NCBI GenBank assembly: GCA_025642075.2
Contig: JAODUO010000069.1
Span: 102,501 to 166,500, forward strand
Origin: Ridgeia piscesae
Taxonomy: Eukaryota > Annelida > Polychaeta > Sabellida > Siboglinidae
Direction of reading: 5' to 3'
Length of the DNA: 64,000 nt
Positions 1 through 11,900 of this stretch are shown in pieces. Both the position numbers and the translations under genes were made by a program. The notes below the pieces were generated by a model. That model saw only the letters and a list, made by a program, of their open reading frames with translations. It was not told where the DNA came from and ran no database searches. Position 1 is the first letter of the stretch. Each line of letters opens with the position of its first letter.

Positions 1-2445
1 TGACAGAGTGGTTGAGTTGACCTCCTGTGACTGCTGGTACAGAGACTACAGATGTTGTCACTGCAGTGACAGAGTGGTTGAGCTGACCTCCTGTGACTGC
101 TGGTACAGAGACTACATATGTTGTCACTGCAGTGACAGAGTGGTTGAGTTGACCTCCTGTGACTGCTGGTACAGAGACTACATATGTTGTCACTGCAGTG
201 ACAGAGTGGTTGAGCTGACCTCCTGTGACTGCTGGTACAGAGACTACAGATGTTGTCACTGCAGTGACAGAGTGGTTGAGCTGACCTCCTGTGACTGCTG
301 GTACAGAGACTACATATGTTGTCACTGCAGTGACAGAGTGGTTGAGTTGACCTCCTGTGACTGCTGGTACAGAGACTACATATGTTGTCACTGCAGTGAC
401 AGAGTGGTTGAGCTGACCTCCTGTGACTGCTGGTACAGAGACTACATATGTTGTCACTGCAGTGACAGAGTGGTTGAGTTGACCTCCTGTGACTGCTGGT
501 ACAGAGACTACATATGTTGTCACTGCAGTGACAGAGTGGTTGAGCTTTACCTCCTGTGACTGCTGGTACAGAGACTACAGATGTTGTCACTGCAGTGACA
601 GAGTGGTTGAGCTGACCTCCTGTGACTGCTGGTACAGAGACTACAGATGTTGTCACTGCAGTGACAGAGTGGTTGAGCTGACCTCCTGTGACTGCTGGTA
701 CAGAGACTACATATGTTGTCACTGCAGTGACAGAGTGGTTGAGTTGACCTCCTGTGACTGCTGGTACAGAGACTACACATGTTGTCACTGCAGTGACAGA
801 GTGGTTGAGCTGACCTCCTGTGACTGCTGGTACAGAGACTACAGATGTTGTCACTGCAGTGACAGTGGTTGAGCTGACCTCCTGTGACTGCTGGTACAGA
901 GACTACAATGTTGTCACTGCAGTGACAGAGTGGTTGAGTTGACCTCCTGTGACTGTTGGTACAGAGACTACATATGTTGTCACTGCAGTGACAGAGTGGT
1001 TGAGCTGACCTCCTGTGACTGCTGGTACAGAGACTACAGATGTTGTCACTGCAGTGACAGAGTGGTTGAGTTGACCTCACCCTGTGACTGCTGGTACAGA
1101 GACTACAATGTTGTCACTGCAGTGACAGAGTGGTTGAGCTGACCTCCTGTGACTGCTGGTACAGAGACTACAGATGTTGTCACTGCAGTGACAGAGTGGT
1201 TGAGCTGACCTCCTGTGACTGCTTTGGGACAGAGACTACAGATGTTGTCACTGCAGTGACAGAGTGGTTGAGCTGACCTCCTGTGACTGCTGGTACAGAG
1301 ACTACACATGTTGTCACTGCAGTGACAGAGTGGTTGAGTTGACCTCCTGTGACTGTTGGTACAGAGACTACACATGTTGTCACTGCAGTGACAGAGTGGT
1401 TGAGCTGACCTCCTGTGACTGCTGGTACAGAGACTACACATGTTGTCACTGCAGTGACAGAGTGGTTGAGCTGACCTCCTGTGACTGCTGGTACAGAGAC
1501 TACAATGTTGTCACTGCAGTGACAGAGTGGTTGAGTTGACCTCCTGTGACTGCTGGTACAGAGACTACAATGTTGTCACTGCAGTGACAGAGTGGTTGAG
1601 TTGACCTCCTGTGACTGCTGGTACAGAGACTACAATGTTGTCACTGCAGTGACAGAGTGGTTGAGTTGACCTCCTGTGACTGCTGGTACAGAGACTACAC
1701 ATGTTGTCACTGCAGTGACAGAGTGGTTGAGTTGACCTCCTGTGACTGCTGGTACAGAGACTACAATGTTGTCACTGCAGTGACAGAGTGGTTGAGTTGA
1801 CCTCCTGTGACTGCTGGTACAGAGACTACAATGTTGTCACTGCAGTGACAGAGTGGTTGAGTTGACCTCCTGTGACTGCTGGTACAGAGACTACACATGT
1901 TGTCACTGCAGTGACAGAGTGGTTGAGTTGACCTCCTGTGACTGCTGGTACAGAGACTACATATGTTGTCACTGCAGTGACAGAGTGGTTGAGTTGACCT
2001 CCTGTGACTGCTGGTACAGAGACTACACATGTTGTCACTGCAGTGACAGAGTGGTTGAGCTGACCTCCTGTGACTGCTGGTACAGAGACTACACATGTTG
2101 TCACTGCAGTGACAGAGTGGTTGAGCTGACCTCCTGTGACTGCTGGTACAGAGACTACAGATGTTGTCACTGCAGTGACAGAGTGGTTGAGTTGACCTCC
2201 TGTGACTGCTGGTACAGAGACTACATATGTTGGCACTGCAGTGACAGAGTGGTTGAGCTGACCTCCTGTGACTGCTGGTACAGAGACTACATATGTTGGC
2301 ACTGCAGTGACAGAGTGGTTGAGCTGACCTCCTGTGACTGCTGGTACAGAGACTACACATGTTGTCACTGCAGTGACAGAGTGGTTGAGTTGACCTCCTG
2401 TGACTGCTGGTACAGAGACTACATATGTTGTCATTGCAGAAGTCT
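1..2445. repeat. 66-bp minisatellite (about 37 units), runs off the left edge
   Basis: Units begin near tgacagagtggttgag and contain cctcctgtgactgctgg and ttgtcactgcag. Most are 66 bp; some are 65 bp (tacaatgttg instead of tacagatgttg). Substitutions are few and shared between units, so homogenisation is recent. Because 66 is 3x22, frames stay open for hundreds of bases; those ORFs are repeat translations. The array lies in a TAF1C intron upstream of the 2735 exon and degenerates at about 2435. Confidence 0.95.
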
Positions 2446-2734
2446 TATTCAGTTTCTGAATCGACGGGAATATGAGAAAACCGTATAAATCGGCCACATA
2501 TTTGTATACACTAAACTGAACCTGGGACTGTGAAACCACTCTATATTGGTGAAGTCACTAGCCATGAGAAAGCGGTCAGCTTCTGGGATATCGGACATTT
2601 TATTGAAATGTTCCCCTTTGACACAGAATTCTTCCACTGATATGAACTGCTCATTGTAGTTGCCAGTGGTCAGTCTGGAGCTGTGACAGCTAAATATGTT
2701 TGTGTCCCTGTGATCCAGTGTTGTTTTATTGCAG
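2446..2734. other. TAF1C: Unique intronic sequence before TAF1C exon
   Basis: Non-repetitive and without a credible plus-strand exon. A minus-strand frame is open across it and through the antisense of the next exon; see findings. Confidence 0.5.
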
Positions 2735-2902
2735 CAGTCAGCGCGGACAGTACAGATGGACCTGTTCATCCTGCCCCACTGTCTCCTGCACCAGGCAGAC
2801 AGGGTGATGGTCAGTGTCCAGCACGTCAACAACGCCTTCCTCCATATGGTGGCCACTGACCACAACCTTGTGGTCATTGACGAACGATTCCCTTCCTCAC
2901 CA
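2735..2902 (+). CDS. TAF1C: TAF1C exon (first in window): end of the beta-propeller region
   Basis: Phase 0 at both ends. The acceptor is a tandem CAGCAG after a T-rich tract (ttgttttattgcagcag), so the exon may start at 2735 or 2738. The donor is CCA|GTAAGT at 2903. It encodes 56 residues including LHMVATDHNLVVIDERF, a WD/propeller-type strand followed by the family's 'DER(F/L)P' segment. The next residues VLHWSHTL come from the following exon. Upstream exons are not in the window; 1-2734 is intron. Confidence 0.85.
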
Positions 2903-5900
2903 GTAAGTGCTTCAGTCTCACTGTAAAGTATAATCAAACTAGTTGATGAATTCAAGGGTAATATTTCCTCTAAGGTCTCATACATCTCGGTGTCAAACTG
3001 TCAGGAACTAATCTACACTCCTTCGATGCAGGGTAAGGGTCATTTCAAAATGAATTTGAATTGATCAATTAATTTCCAATAAAATTCCGGAATTAGAGCG
3101 GGAATTGGAATTGAAATATTTGTAACAAAATTAATTGAATTGTAATTGAAAGATTTGGAATTGAATTGGAATTGAATGAAAAGGAATTGAGCATCTGCTA
3201 ATTTTGTGATGCTGCGAAGGATATTTTTCACACCAATGGGAGTATTGCTGTGCAGACAATGGTGTTTAATGGACAAGAAAAGTTGGAAAATGAAACTACT
3301 GGTCAAACATTACCCAGTAATTAATCAGTGGATGAAACTGATGAATGGGAAGTCAGTTAGGCAAGTCCTACTGCCTTGTGTGAAATACCTGCTGGCAGCA
3401 GACTGCTTCAAAGAACCACTTACATTGCCCAGATAACAACCACTTTCCCAGTAACACATGCTAAGCAAATACTGGGACTAGTACAGAACACCTCCTCAGT
3501 CCAAAGTCTAACCATTTACAGTCCAAAGATTACCAATGCAAACATAAGCCCGGTGAAGACTGATGAGGCTTGTAGACTGTCACCAGAATGTGACAACTGC
3601 AATAATGGTAATTGCTAAGTAGTTGATGCAGGAACTAGAGGAGACTCAGTAGAGACTATAGACTCAGACATTTTAATTATGCAGTGATGCCTGGATTAAA
3701 ATGGTTTTTATTTACTCATTTCTATGTGATTATTTGTGTATATATTATATAATGATTATATAATCATATAAATACATCATGCATGACATGCTATAGCATA
3801 TACATTAATTGTATATTTTTTAAGGTTAACATTTTTGTGTGGAATTGGAGTGGGAATTTGAATTTGAATTGAATGATTATAGATGGAATTGGAATTTTTT
3901 TTTTATGAATTGAAAAAAGTTATTGGAATTGAATAAAAGGAATTGCAAGGAATTGGAATTTACTGAATGGAATTGACCCTAGCCCTGCTTGGATGAAAAG
4001 TAACACCTTCATTTTTTTTTGAATTATTGCAAACAATAATGCACCATGTGTAAACAAGAAATAACCATAATTATGGTTTGTACATATGGAACTTCACACC
4101 AGGTCCTGCACTGGAGTCACACGTTAACGTCACCGCCCCAGTACATTGATGTCATCAGTGGACTGGCGCCGACATTGTTAAGTGACAGAGGTTGTGGTGA
4201 TGATGTCACCTTTCTGGCCAGTCAAACCTCACATGAGACACACTGCTTCCAGTGGACAGCAGGAGAACCCCCTCAGCCACCCCAGGCCACAGTCACCCCC
4301 TGGAGGGTCTCACAGGCCGAGTATGTAGGACAGACGTCATGTTGTTATTGTCAGTGCTGCAGTATGTAGTGTGATTCATGTTGTTATTGTCAGTGCTGCA
4401 GTAGTGTGGTTCATGTTGTTATTGTCAGTGCTGCAGTGGTGTGATTCATTTTCTTATTGTCAGTGCTGCATTGGTTTGATTCATGTTGTTATTGTCAGTG
4501 CTGCAGTATGTAGTGTGGTTCATGTTGTTATTGTCAGTGCTGCAGTGGTGTGATTCATGTTCTTATTGTCAGTGCTGCATTGGTTTGATTCATGTTGTTA
4601 TTGTCAGTGTTGCAGTACTGTGATTCACATTGTTATTGTCAGTGCTGCAGTGGTGTGATTCATGTTGTTATTGTCAGTGCTGCAGAAGGGTGGTTCATGT
4701 TGCTATTGTCAGTGCTGCAGTGGTGTGATTCATGTTGTTATTGTCAGTGCTGCAGTGGTGTGATTCATATTCTTATTGCCAGTGCTGCAGTGGTTTGATT
4801 TGTGTTGTTTTTGGTGATGCTGCAGTGGTGTGGTTCATGTTGTTATTGTCAATGCTGCAGTAGTGTGATTTGTGTTGTTTTTGGTGATGCTGCAGTGGTG
4901 TGGTTCATGTTGTTATTGTCAATGCTGCAGTAGTGTGATTTGTGTTGTTATTGTCAGTGCTGCAATGGTGTGGTTCATGTTGTTATTGTCAATGCTGCAG
5001 TAGTGTGATTTGTGTTGTTATTGTCAGTGCTGCAATGGTGTGGTTCATGTTGTTATCATCAATGCTGCAGTGGTGCGGTTCATGTTGTTATCATCAATGC
5101 TGCAGTGGTGTGGTTCATGTTGCTATCATCAATGCTGCAGTGGTGCGGTTCATGTTGTTATCATCAATGCTGCAGTCGTGCGGTTCATGTTGCTATCATC
5201 AATGCTGCAGTGGTGTGGTTCATGTTATCATCAATGCTGCAGTGGTGTGGTTCATGTTGTTATCATCAATGCTGCAGTGGTGCGGTTCATGTTGCTATCA
5301 TCAATGCTGCAGTGGTGTGGTTCATGTTGCTATCATCAGTGCTGCAGTGGTGTGGTTCATGTTGTTATCATCAATGCTGCAATGGTGTGGTTCATGTTGT
5401 TATCATCAATGCTGCAGTGGTGTGGTTCATGTTGTTATCATCAATGCTGCAGTGGTGTGGTTCATGTTGTTATTGTCAATGCTGCAGTAGTGTGATTTGT
5501 GTTGTTATTGTCAGTGCTGCAATGGTGTGGTTCATGTTGTTATTGTCAATGCTGCAGTAGTGTGGTTCATGTTGTTATCATCAATGCTGCAATGGTGTGG
5601 TTCATGTTGTTATCATCAATGCTGCAGTGGTGTGGTTCATGTTGTTATCATCAATGCTGCAGTGGTGTGGTTCATGTTGTTATCATCAATGCTGCAATGG
5701 TGTGGTTCATGTTGTTATCATCAATGCTGCAGTGGTGGGTTCATGTTGTTATCATCAATGCTGCAATGGTGTGGTTCATGTTGTTATCATCAATGCTGCA
5801 GTGGTGTGGTTCATGTTGTTATCATCAATGCTGCAGTGGTGTGGTTCATGTTGTTATCATCAATGCTGCAGTGGTGTGGTTCATGTTGCTATCATCAATG

Positions 5901-8900
5901 CTGCAGTGGTGTGGTTCATGTTGCTATCATCAATGCTGCAGTGGTGTGGTTCATGTTGTTATCATCAGTGCTGCAGTGGTGTGGTTCATGTTGTTATCAT
6001 CAATGCTGCAATGGTGTGGTTCATGTTGTTATCATCAGTGCTGCAGTGGTGTGGTTCATGTTGTTATCATCAATGCTGCAGTGGTGTGGTTCATGTTGTT
6101 ATCATCAATGCTGCAGTGGTGTGGTTCATGTTGTTATCATCAATGCTGCAATGGTGTGGTTCATGTTGTTATCATCAATGCTGCAGTGGTGTGGTTCATG
6201 TTGTTATCATCAATGCTGCAGTGGTGTGGTTCATGTTGTTATCATCAATGCTGCAGTGGTGTGGTTCATGTTGCTATCATCAATGCTGCAGTGGTGTGGT
6301 TCATGTTGTTATTCAATGCTGCAGTGGTGTGGTTCGTGTTGTTATCATCAGTGCTGCAATGGTGTGGTTCATGTTGTTATCATCAATGCTGCAGTGGTGT
6401 GGTTCATGTTGTTATCATCAATGCTGCAGTGGTGTGGTTCATGTTGCTATCATCAATGCTGCAGTGGTGTGGTTCATGTTGTTATCATCAATGCTGCAGT
6501 GGTGTGGTTCATGTTGCTATCATCAATGCTGCAGTGGTGTGGTTCATGTTGTTATCATCAATGCTGCAGTGGTGTGGTTCATGTTGTTATGTCAATGCTG
6601 CAGTAGTGTGTTTGTTGTTATTGTCAATGCTGCAGTGGTGTGGTTCATGTTGTTATTGTCAATGCTGCAGTAGTGTGATTTGTTATTGTCAGTGCGCAAT
6701 GGTGTGGCTTCATCAATGCTGCAGTGTGTGTTTGTGTTTGTGCTGAATGGTGGTCTGTTGTTATCATCAATGCTGCAGTGGTGTGGTTCATGTTGCTATC
6801 ATCAATGCTGCAGTGGTGTGGTTCATGTTGCTATCATCAATGCTGCAGTGGTGTGGTTCATGTTGCTATCATCAATGCTGCAGTGGTGTGGTTCATGTTG
6901 CTATCATCAATGCTGCAGTGGTGTGGTTCATGTTGTTATCATCAGTGCTGCAGTGGTGTGGTTCATGTTGTTATCATCAATGCTGCAGTGGTGTGGTTCA
7001 TGTTGTTATCATCAATGCTGCAGTGGTGTGGTTCATGTTGTTATCATCAATGCTGCAGTGGTGTGGTTCACGTTGTTATCATCAATGCTGCAGTGGTGTG
7101 GTTCATGTTTTTATCATCAATGCTGCAGTGGTGTGGTTCATGTTGTTATCATCAATGCTGCAGTGGTGTGGTTCATGTTTTTATCATCAATGCTGCAGTG
7201 GTGTGGTTCATGTTGTTATCAATGCTGCAGTGGTGTGGTTCATGTTGCTATCATCAATGCTGCAGTGGTGTGGTTCATGTTGTTATCATCAATGCTGCAG
7301 TGGTGTGGTTCGTGTTGCTATCATCAATGCTGCAGTGGTGTGGTTCATGTTGCTATCATCAATGCTGCAATGGTGTGGTTCATGTTGTTATCATCAGTGC
7401 TGCAGTGGTGTGGTTCATGTTGTTATCATCAATGCTGCAGTGGTGTGGTTCATGTTGTTATCATCAATGCTGCAGTGGTGTGGTTCTGTTCTTTCATCAA
7501 TCTCAGTGGTGTGGTTCACGTTAGTTATCACAATACTGCAGTAGGATGTGGTTCATGTTCCCTATCATCAATGCTGCAGTGGTGTGGTCTCATGTTGTAT
7601 CATCAATGCTGCAGTGGTGTGGTTCATGTTGCTATCATCAATGCTGCAGTGGTGGGTTCATATAAAGTATTGGCTTTTATCATCAATGCTGCAGTGGTGC
7701 TGTTCATGTTGCTATCATCAATGCTGCAGTGGTGTGGTTCATGTTGCTATCATCAATGCTGCAGTGGTGTGGTTCATGTTGTATCATCAATGCTGCAGTG
7801 GTGTGGTTCATGTTGTTATCATCATGCTGCAGTGGTGTGGTTCATGTTGTTATCATCAATGCTGCATGGTGTGGTTCATGTTGTTATCAATGCTGCAGTG
7901 GTGTGGTTCATGTTATCATCAATGCTGCAGTGGTGTGGTTCATGTTTTTATCATCAATGCTGCAGTGGTGTGGTTCACGTTGTTATTATCAATGCTGCAG
8001 TGGTGTGGTTCATGTTTTTATCATCAATGCTGCAGTGGTGTGGTTCATGTTGTTATCAATGCTGCAGTGGTGTGGTTCATGTTGCTATCATCAATGCTGC
8101 AGTGGTGTGGTTCATGTTGTTATCATCAATGCTGCAGTGGTGTGGTTCGTGTTGCTATCATCAATGCTGCAGTGGTGTGGTTCATGTTGCTATCATCAGT
8201 GCTGCAGTGGTGTGGTTCATGTTGTTATCATCAATGCTGCAATGGTGTGGTTCATGTTGTTATCATCAATGCTGCAGTGGTGTGGTTCATGTTGTTATCA
8301 TCAATGCTGCAATGGTGTGGTTCATGTTGTTATCATCAATGCTGCAGTGGTGTGGTTCATGTTGTTATCATCAATGCTGCAGTGGTGTGGTTCATGTTGC
8401 TATCATCATGCTGCAGTGGTGTGGTTCATGTTGTTATTGTCAATGCTGCAGTAGTGTGATTTGTGTTGTTTTTGGTGATGCTGCAGTGGTGTGGTTCATG
8501 TTGTTATTGTCAATGCTGCAGTAGTGTGATTTGTGTTGTTATTGTCAGTGCTGCAATGGTGTGGTTCATGTTGTTATTGTCAATGCTGCAGTAGTGTGAT
8601 TTGTGTTGTTATTGTCAGTGCTGCAATGGTGTGGTTCATGTTGTTATCATCAATGCTGCAGTGGTGTGGTTCATGTTGTTATCATCAATGCTGCAATGGT
8701 GTGGTTCATGTTGTTTTCATCAATGCTGCAGTGGTGTGGTTCATGTTGTTATCATCAATGCTGCAGTGGTGTGGTTCATGTTGCTATCATCAATGCTGCA
8801 GTGGTGTGGTTCATGTTGTTATCATCAATGCTGCAGTGGTGTGGTTCATGTTGTTATCATCAATGCTGCAGTGGTGTGGTTCATGTTGTTATCATCAATG

Positions 8901-11900
8901 CTGCAGTGGTGTGGTTCATGTTGTTATTGTCAATGCTGCAGTAGTGTGATTTGTGTTGTTTTTGGTGATGCTGCAGTGGTGTGGTTCATGTTGTTATTGT
9001 CAATGCTGCAGTAGTGTGATTTGTGTTGTTATTGTCAGTGCTGCAATGGTGTGGTTCATGTTGTTATTGTCAATGCTGCAGTAGTGTGATTTGTGTTGTT
9101 ATTGTCAGTGCTGCAATGGTGTGGTTCATGTTGTTATCATCAATGCTGCAGTGGTGTGGTTCATGTTGTTATCATCAATGCTGCAGTGGTGTGGTTCATG
9201 TTGCTATCATCAATGCTGCAATGGTGTGGTTCATGTTGTTATCATCAATGCTGCAGTGGTGTGGTTCATGTTGCTATCATCAATGCTGCAGGGTGAAAAA
9301 GTGTTCATGTTGCTATCATCAATGCTGCAGTGGTGTGGTTCATGTTGCTATCATCAATGCTGCAGTGGTGCGGTTCATGTTGCTTTCATCAATGCTGCAG
9401 TGGTGTGGTTCATGTTGCTATCATCAATGCTGCAGTGGTGTGGTTCATGTTGTATCATCAATGCTGCAGTGGTGTGGTTCATGTTGTTATCATCAGTGCT
9501 GCAGTGGTGTGGTTCATGTTGTTATCATCAATGCTGCAATGGTGTGGTTCATGTTGTTATCATCAGTGCTGCAGTGGTGTGGTTCATGTTGTTATCATCA
9601 ATGCTGCAGTGGTGTGGTTCATGTTGTTATCATCAATGCTGCAGTGGTGTGGTTCATGTTTTTATCATCAATGCTGCAGTGGTGTGGTTCATGTTGTTAT
9701 CATCAATGCTGCAGTGGTGTGGTTCATGTTGTTATCATCAATGCTGCAGTGGTGTGGTTCATGTTTTTATCATCAATGCTGCAGTGGTGTGGTTCATGTT
9801 GTTATCAATGCTGCAGTGGTGTGGTTCATGTTGCTATCATCAATGCTGCAGTGGTGTGGTTCATGTTGTTATCATCAATGCTGCAGTGGTGTGGTTCATG
9901 TTGTTTATCAATGCGCAGTTTGGTCAGGTTATCAATGCTGCAGTGGTGTGGTTCATGTTGCTATCATCAATGCTGCAGTGGTGTGGTTCATGTTGTTATC
10001 ATCAATGCTGCAGTGGTGTGGTTCATGTTGCTATCATCAATGCTGCAGTGGTGTGGTTCACGTTGTTATCATCAATGCTGCAGTGGTGTGGTTCATGTTT
10101 TTATCATCAATGCTGCAGTGGTGTGGTTCATGTTGTTATCAATGCTGCAGTGGTGTGGTTCATGTTGCTATCATCAATGCTGCAGTGGTGTGGTTCATGT
10201 TGTTATCATCAATGCTGCAGTGGTGTGGTTCATGTTGCTATCATCAATGCTGCAGTGGTGTGGTTCATGTTGCTATCATCAATGCTGCAGTGGTGTGGTT
10301 CATGTTGCTATCATCAATGCTGCAGTGGTGTGGTTCATGTTGTTATCATCAATGCTGCAGTGGTGTGGTTCATGTTGCTATCATCAATGCTGCAGTGGTG
10401 TGGTTCATGTTGCTATCATCAATGCTGCAATGGTGTGGTTCATGTTGCTATCATCAATGCTGCAGTGGTGTGGTTCATGTTATCATCAATGCTGCAGTGG
10501 TGTGGTTCATGTTGCTATCATCAATGCTGCAGTGGTGTGGTTCATGTTGCTATCATCAATGCTGCAGTGGTGCGGTTCATGTTGTTATCATCAATGCTGC
10601 AGTGGTGTGGTTCATGTTGCTATCATCAATGCTGCAATGGTGTGGTTCATGTTGCTATCATCAATGCTGCAGTGATGTGGTTCATGTTATCATCAATGCT
10701 GCAGTGGTGTGGTTCGTGTTTCAGGGACTTTGTGCACCTGTGCAGGGGTGAGGGTGTACTAAGTCACCAATCCCTGCTGGCCCGTCTCTCCGTCTCCCTC
10801 ATAGGGATGTGTGCCATGTCACATCCCCAAGGGGAAGGGTTCACAGTCTTTCAAGTGAGTGCCTTTCCTTTGTGTGCCTTCCCCAAACAGACTAAACTGG
10901 ATAAGATGGTCACTGTAAAATCCCACTACACCAAATTCAACCACTTGTCTTCTAGCATTGTTATAACACAACAACTTGTCACATTTAGTGGCAAAATACA
11001 CAGATTTATATGGCAAAGGTATTCTATAAAGTACCTTTCTGGTCAACATCTTTCTTGCTGTAATCCACATGGCTCATAAGTCTAAGAATCATGATATCTC
11101 GTTTCTTGATGATGGCAGTGGACATCAGTGTGCAAAATTCATCTAGTCAGTGTCCTCTCATATAATTGTTTCCAAATTCAGTGGTACGTCATCTATACCA
11201 GTAGCTTTCACACTTTTTTATGACTCAGTATTCCATTTCTTAGCTAGAAAATATATTTTGAATTCAATTTTAATCTTATATATTGCAAACACTTGGATTT
11301 TAGGTTTTATGGTGAATTATGCATATTGGCTTGAATACAAACAAGGAAGTTTCACAAAAAGAATGCTAGATTGGTGACTGTCACCCAGTAGCTCCACAGG
11401 TGATGTCCTAACAAGTTAAACTGGAATCCGGTCTGTTGACAGATGACAGCACATGGGGACATATGCCATCAGACGTATCAGTTTAGTGACACATCAACAA
11501 CTGATGTGACACGTGTGGCTGGCCCAGGTAGTGACGCCGTGTCACTAGACCCAGTGACGCGTGAGATGTGCACCAGGTGGCAGCAGGAGGCAGAGAGAAA
11601 GACACAGATAGTGGATGACGTGGTCACTGAGTGGACACTTCGCCATTGTCACACGTCACACTACTACCCAGGTGGGTGGTGTCTATGTGTGGAGCCAAGA
11701 CATTCTCAGTTTCTATACCAATGATGTGATACAATCTCCCATAAAGACAGGGTCAATGCTAGACATGTTTATGTGACTTTTAACACTCACCACTTACTGC
11801 ACGAGTATTACGCAGATTTGTATAACACTTTTTATTCCATTAATTAGTATAGTTATTTCTTTGATGCTCATATTATGTCATGTTTTAATTAATTTTATCA

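Noticed and set aside
1..2445. CRISPR array
   Set aside because: Units are directly adjacent without unique spacers and the context is eukaryotic intronic DNA.
8..2488. Cys-rich ORFs (VVELTSCDCWYRDY repeats) that resemble a Cys-rich repeat protein
   Set aside because: 66-bp tandem DNA repeat, open in several frames on both strands, with no start, splice or termination logic; it lies in an intron.
5497..11079. Very long plus-strand ORFs (up to 662 codons) of WFMLLSSMLQ / CCYHQCCSG repeats
   Set aside because: They are translations of the 35-bp minisatellite in all three frames; the array is the intron between two phase-matched TAF1C exons.
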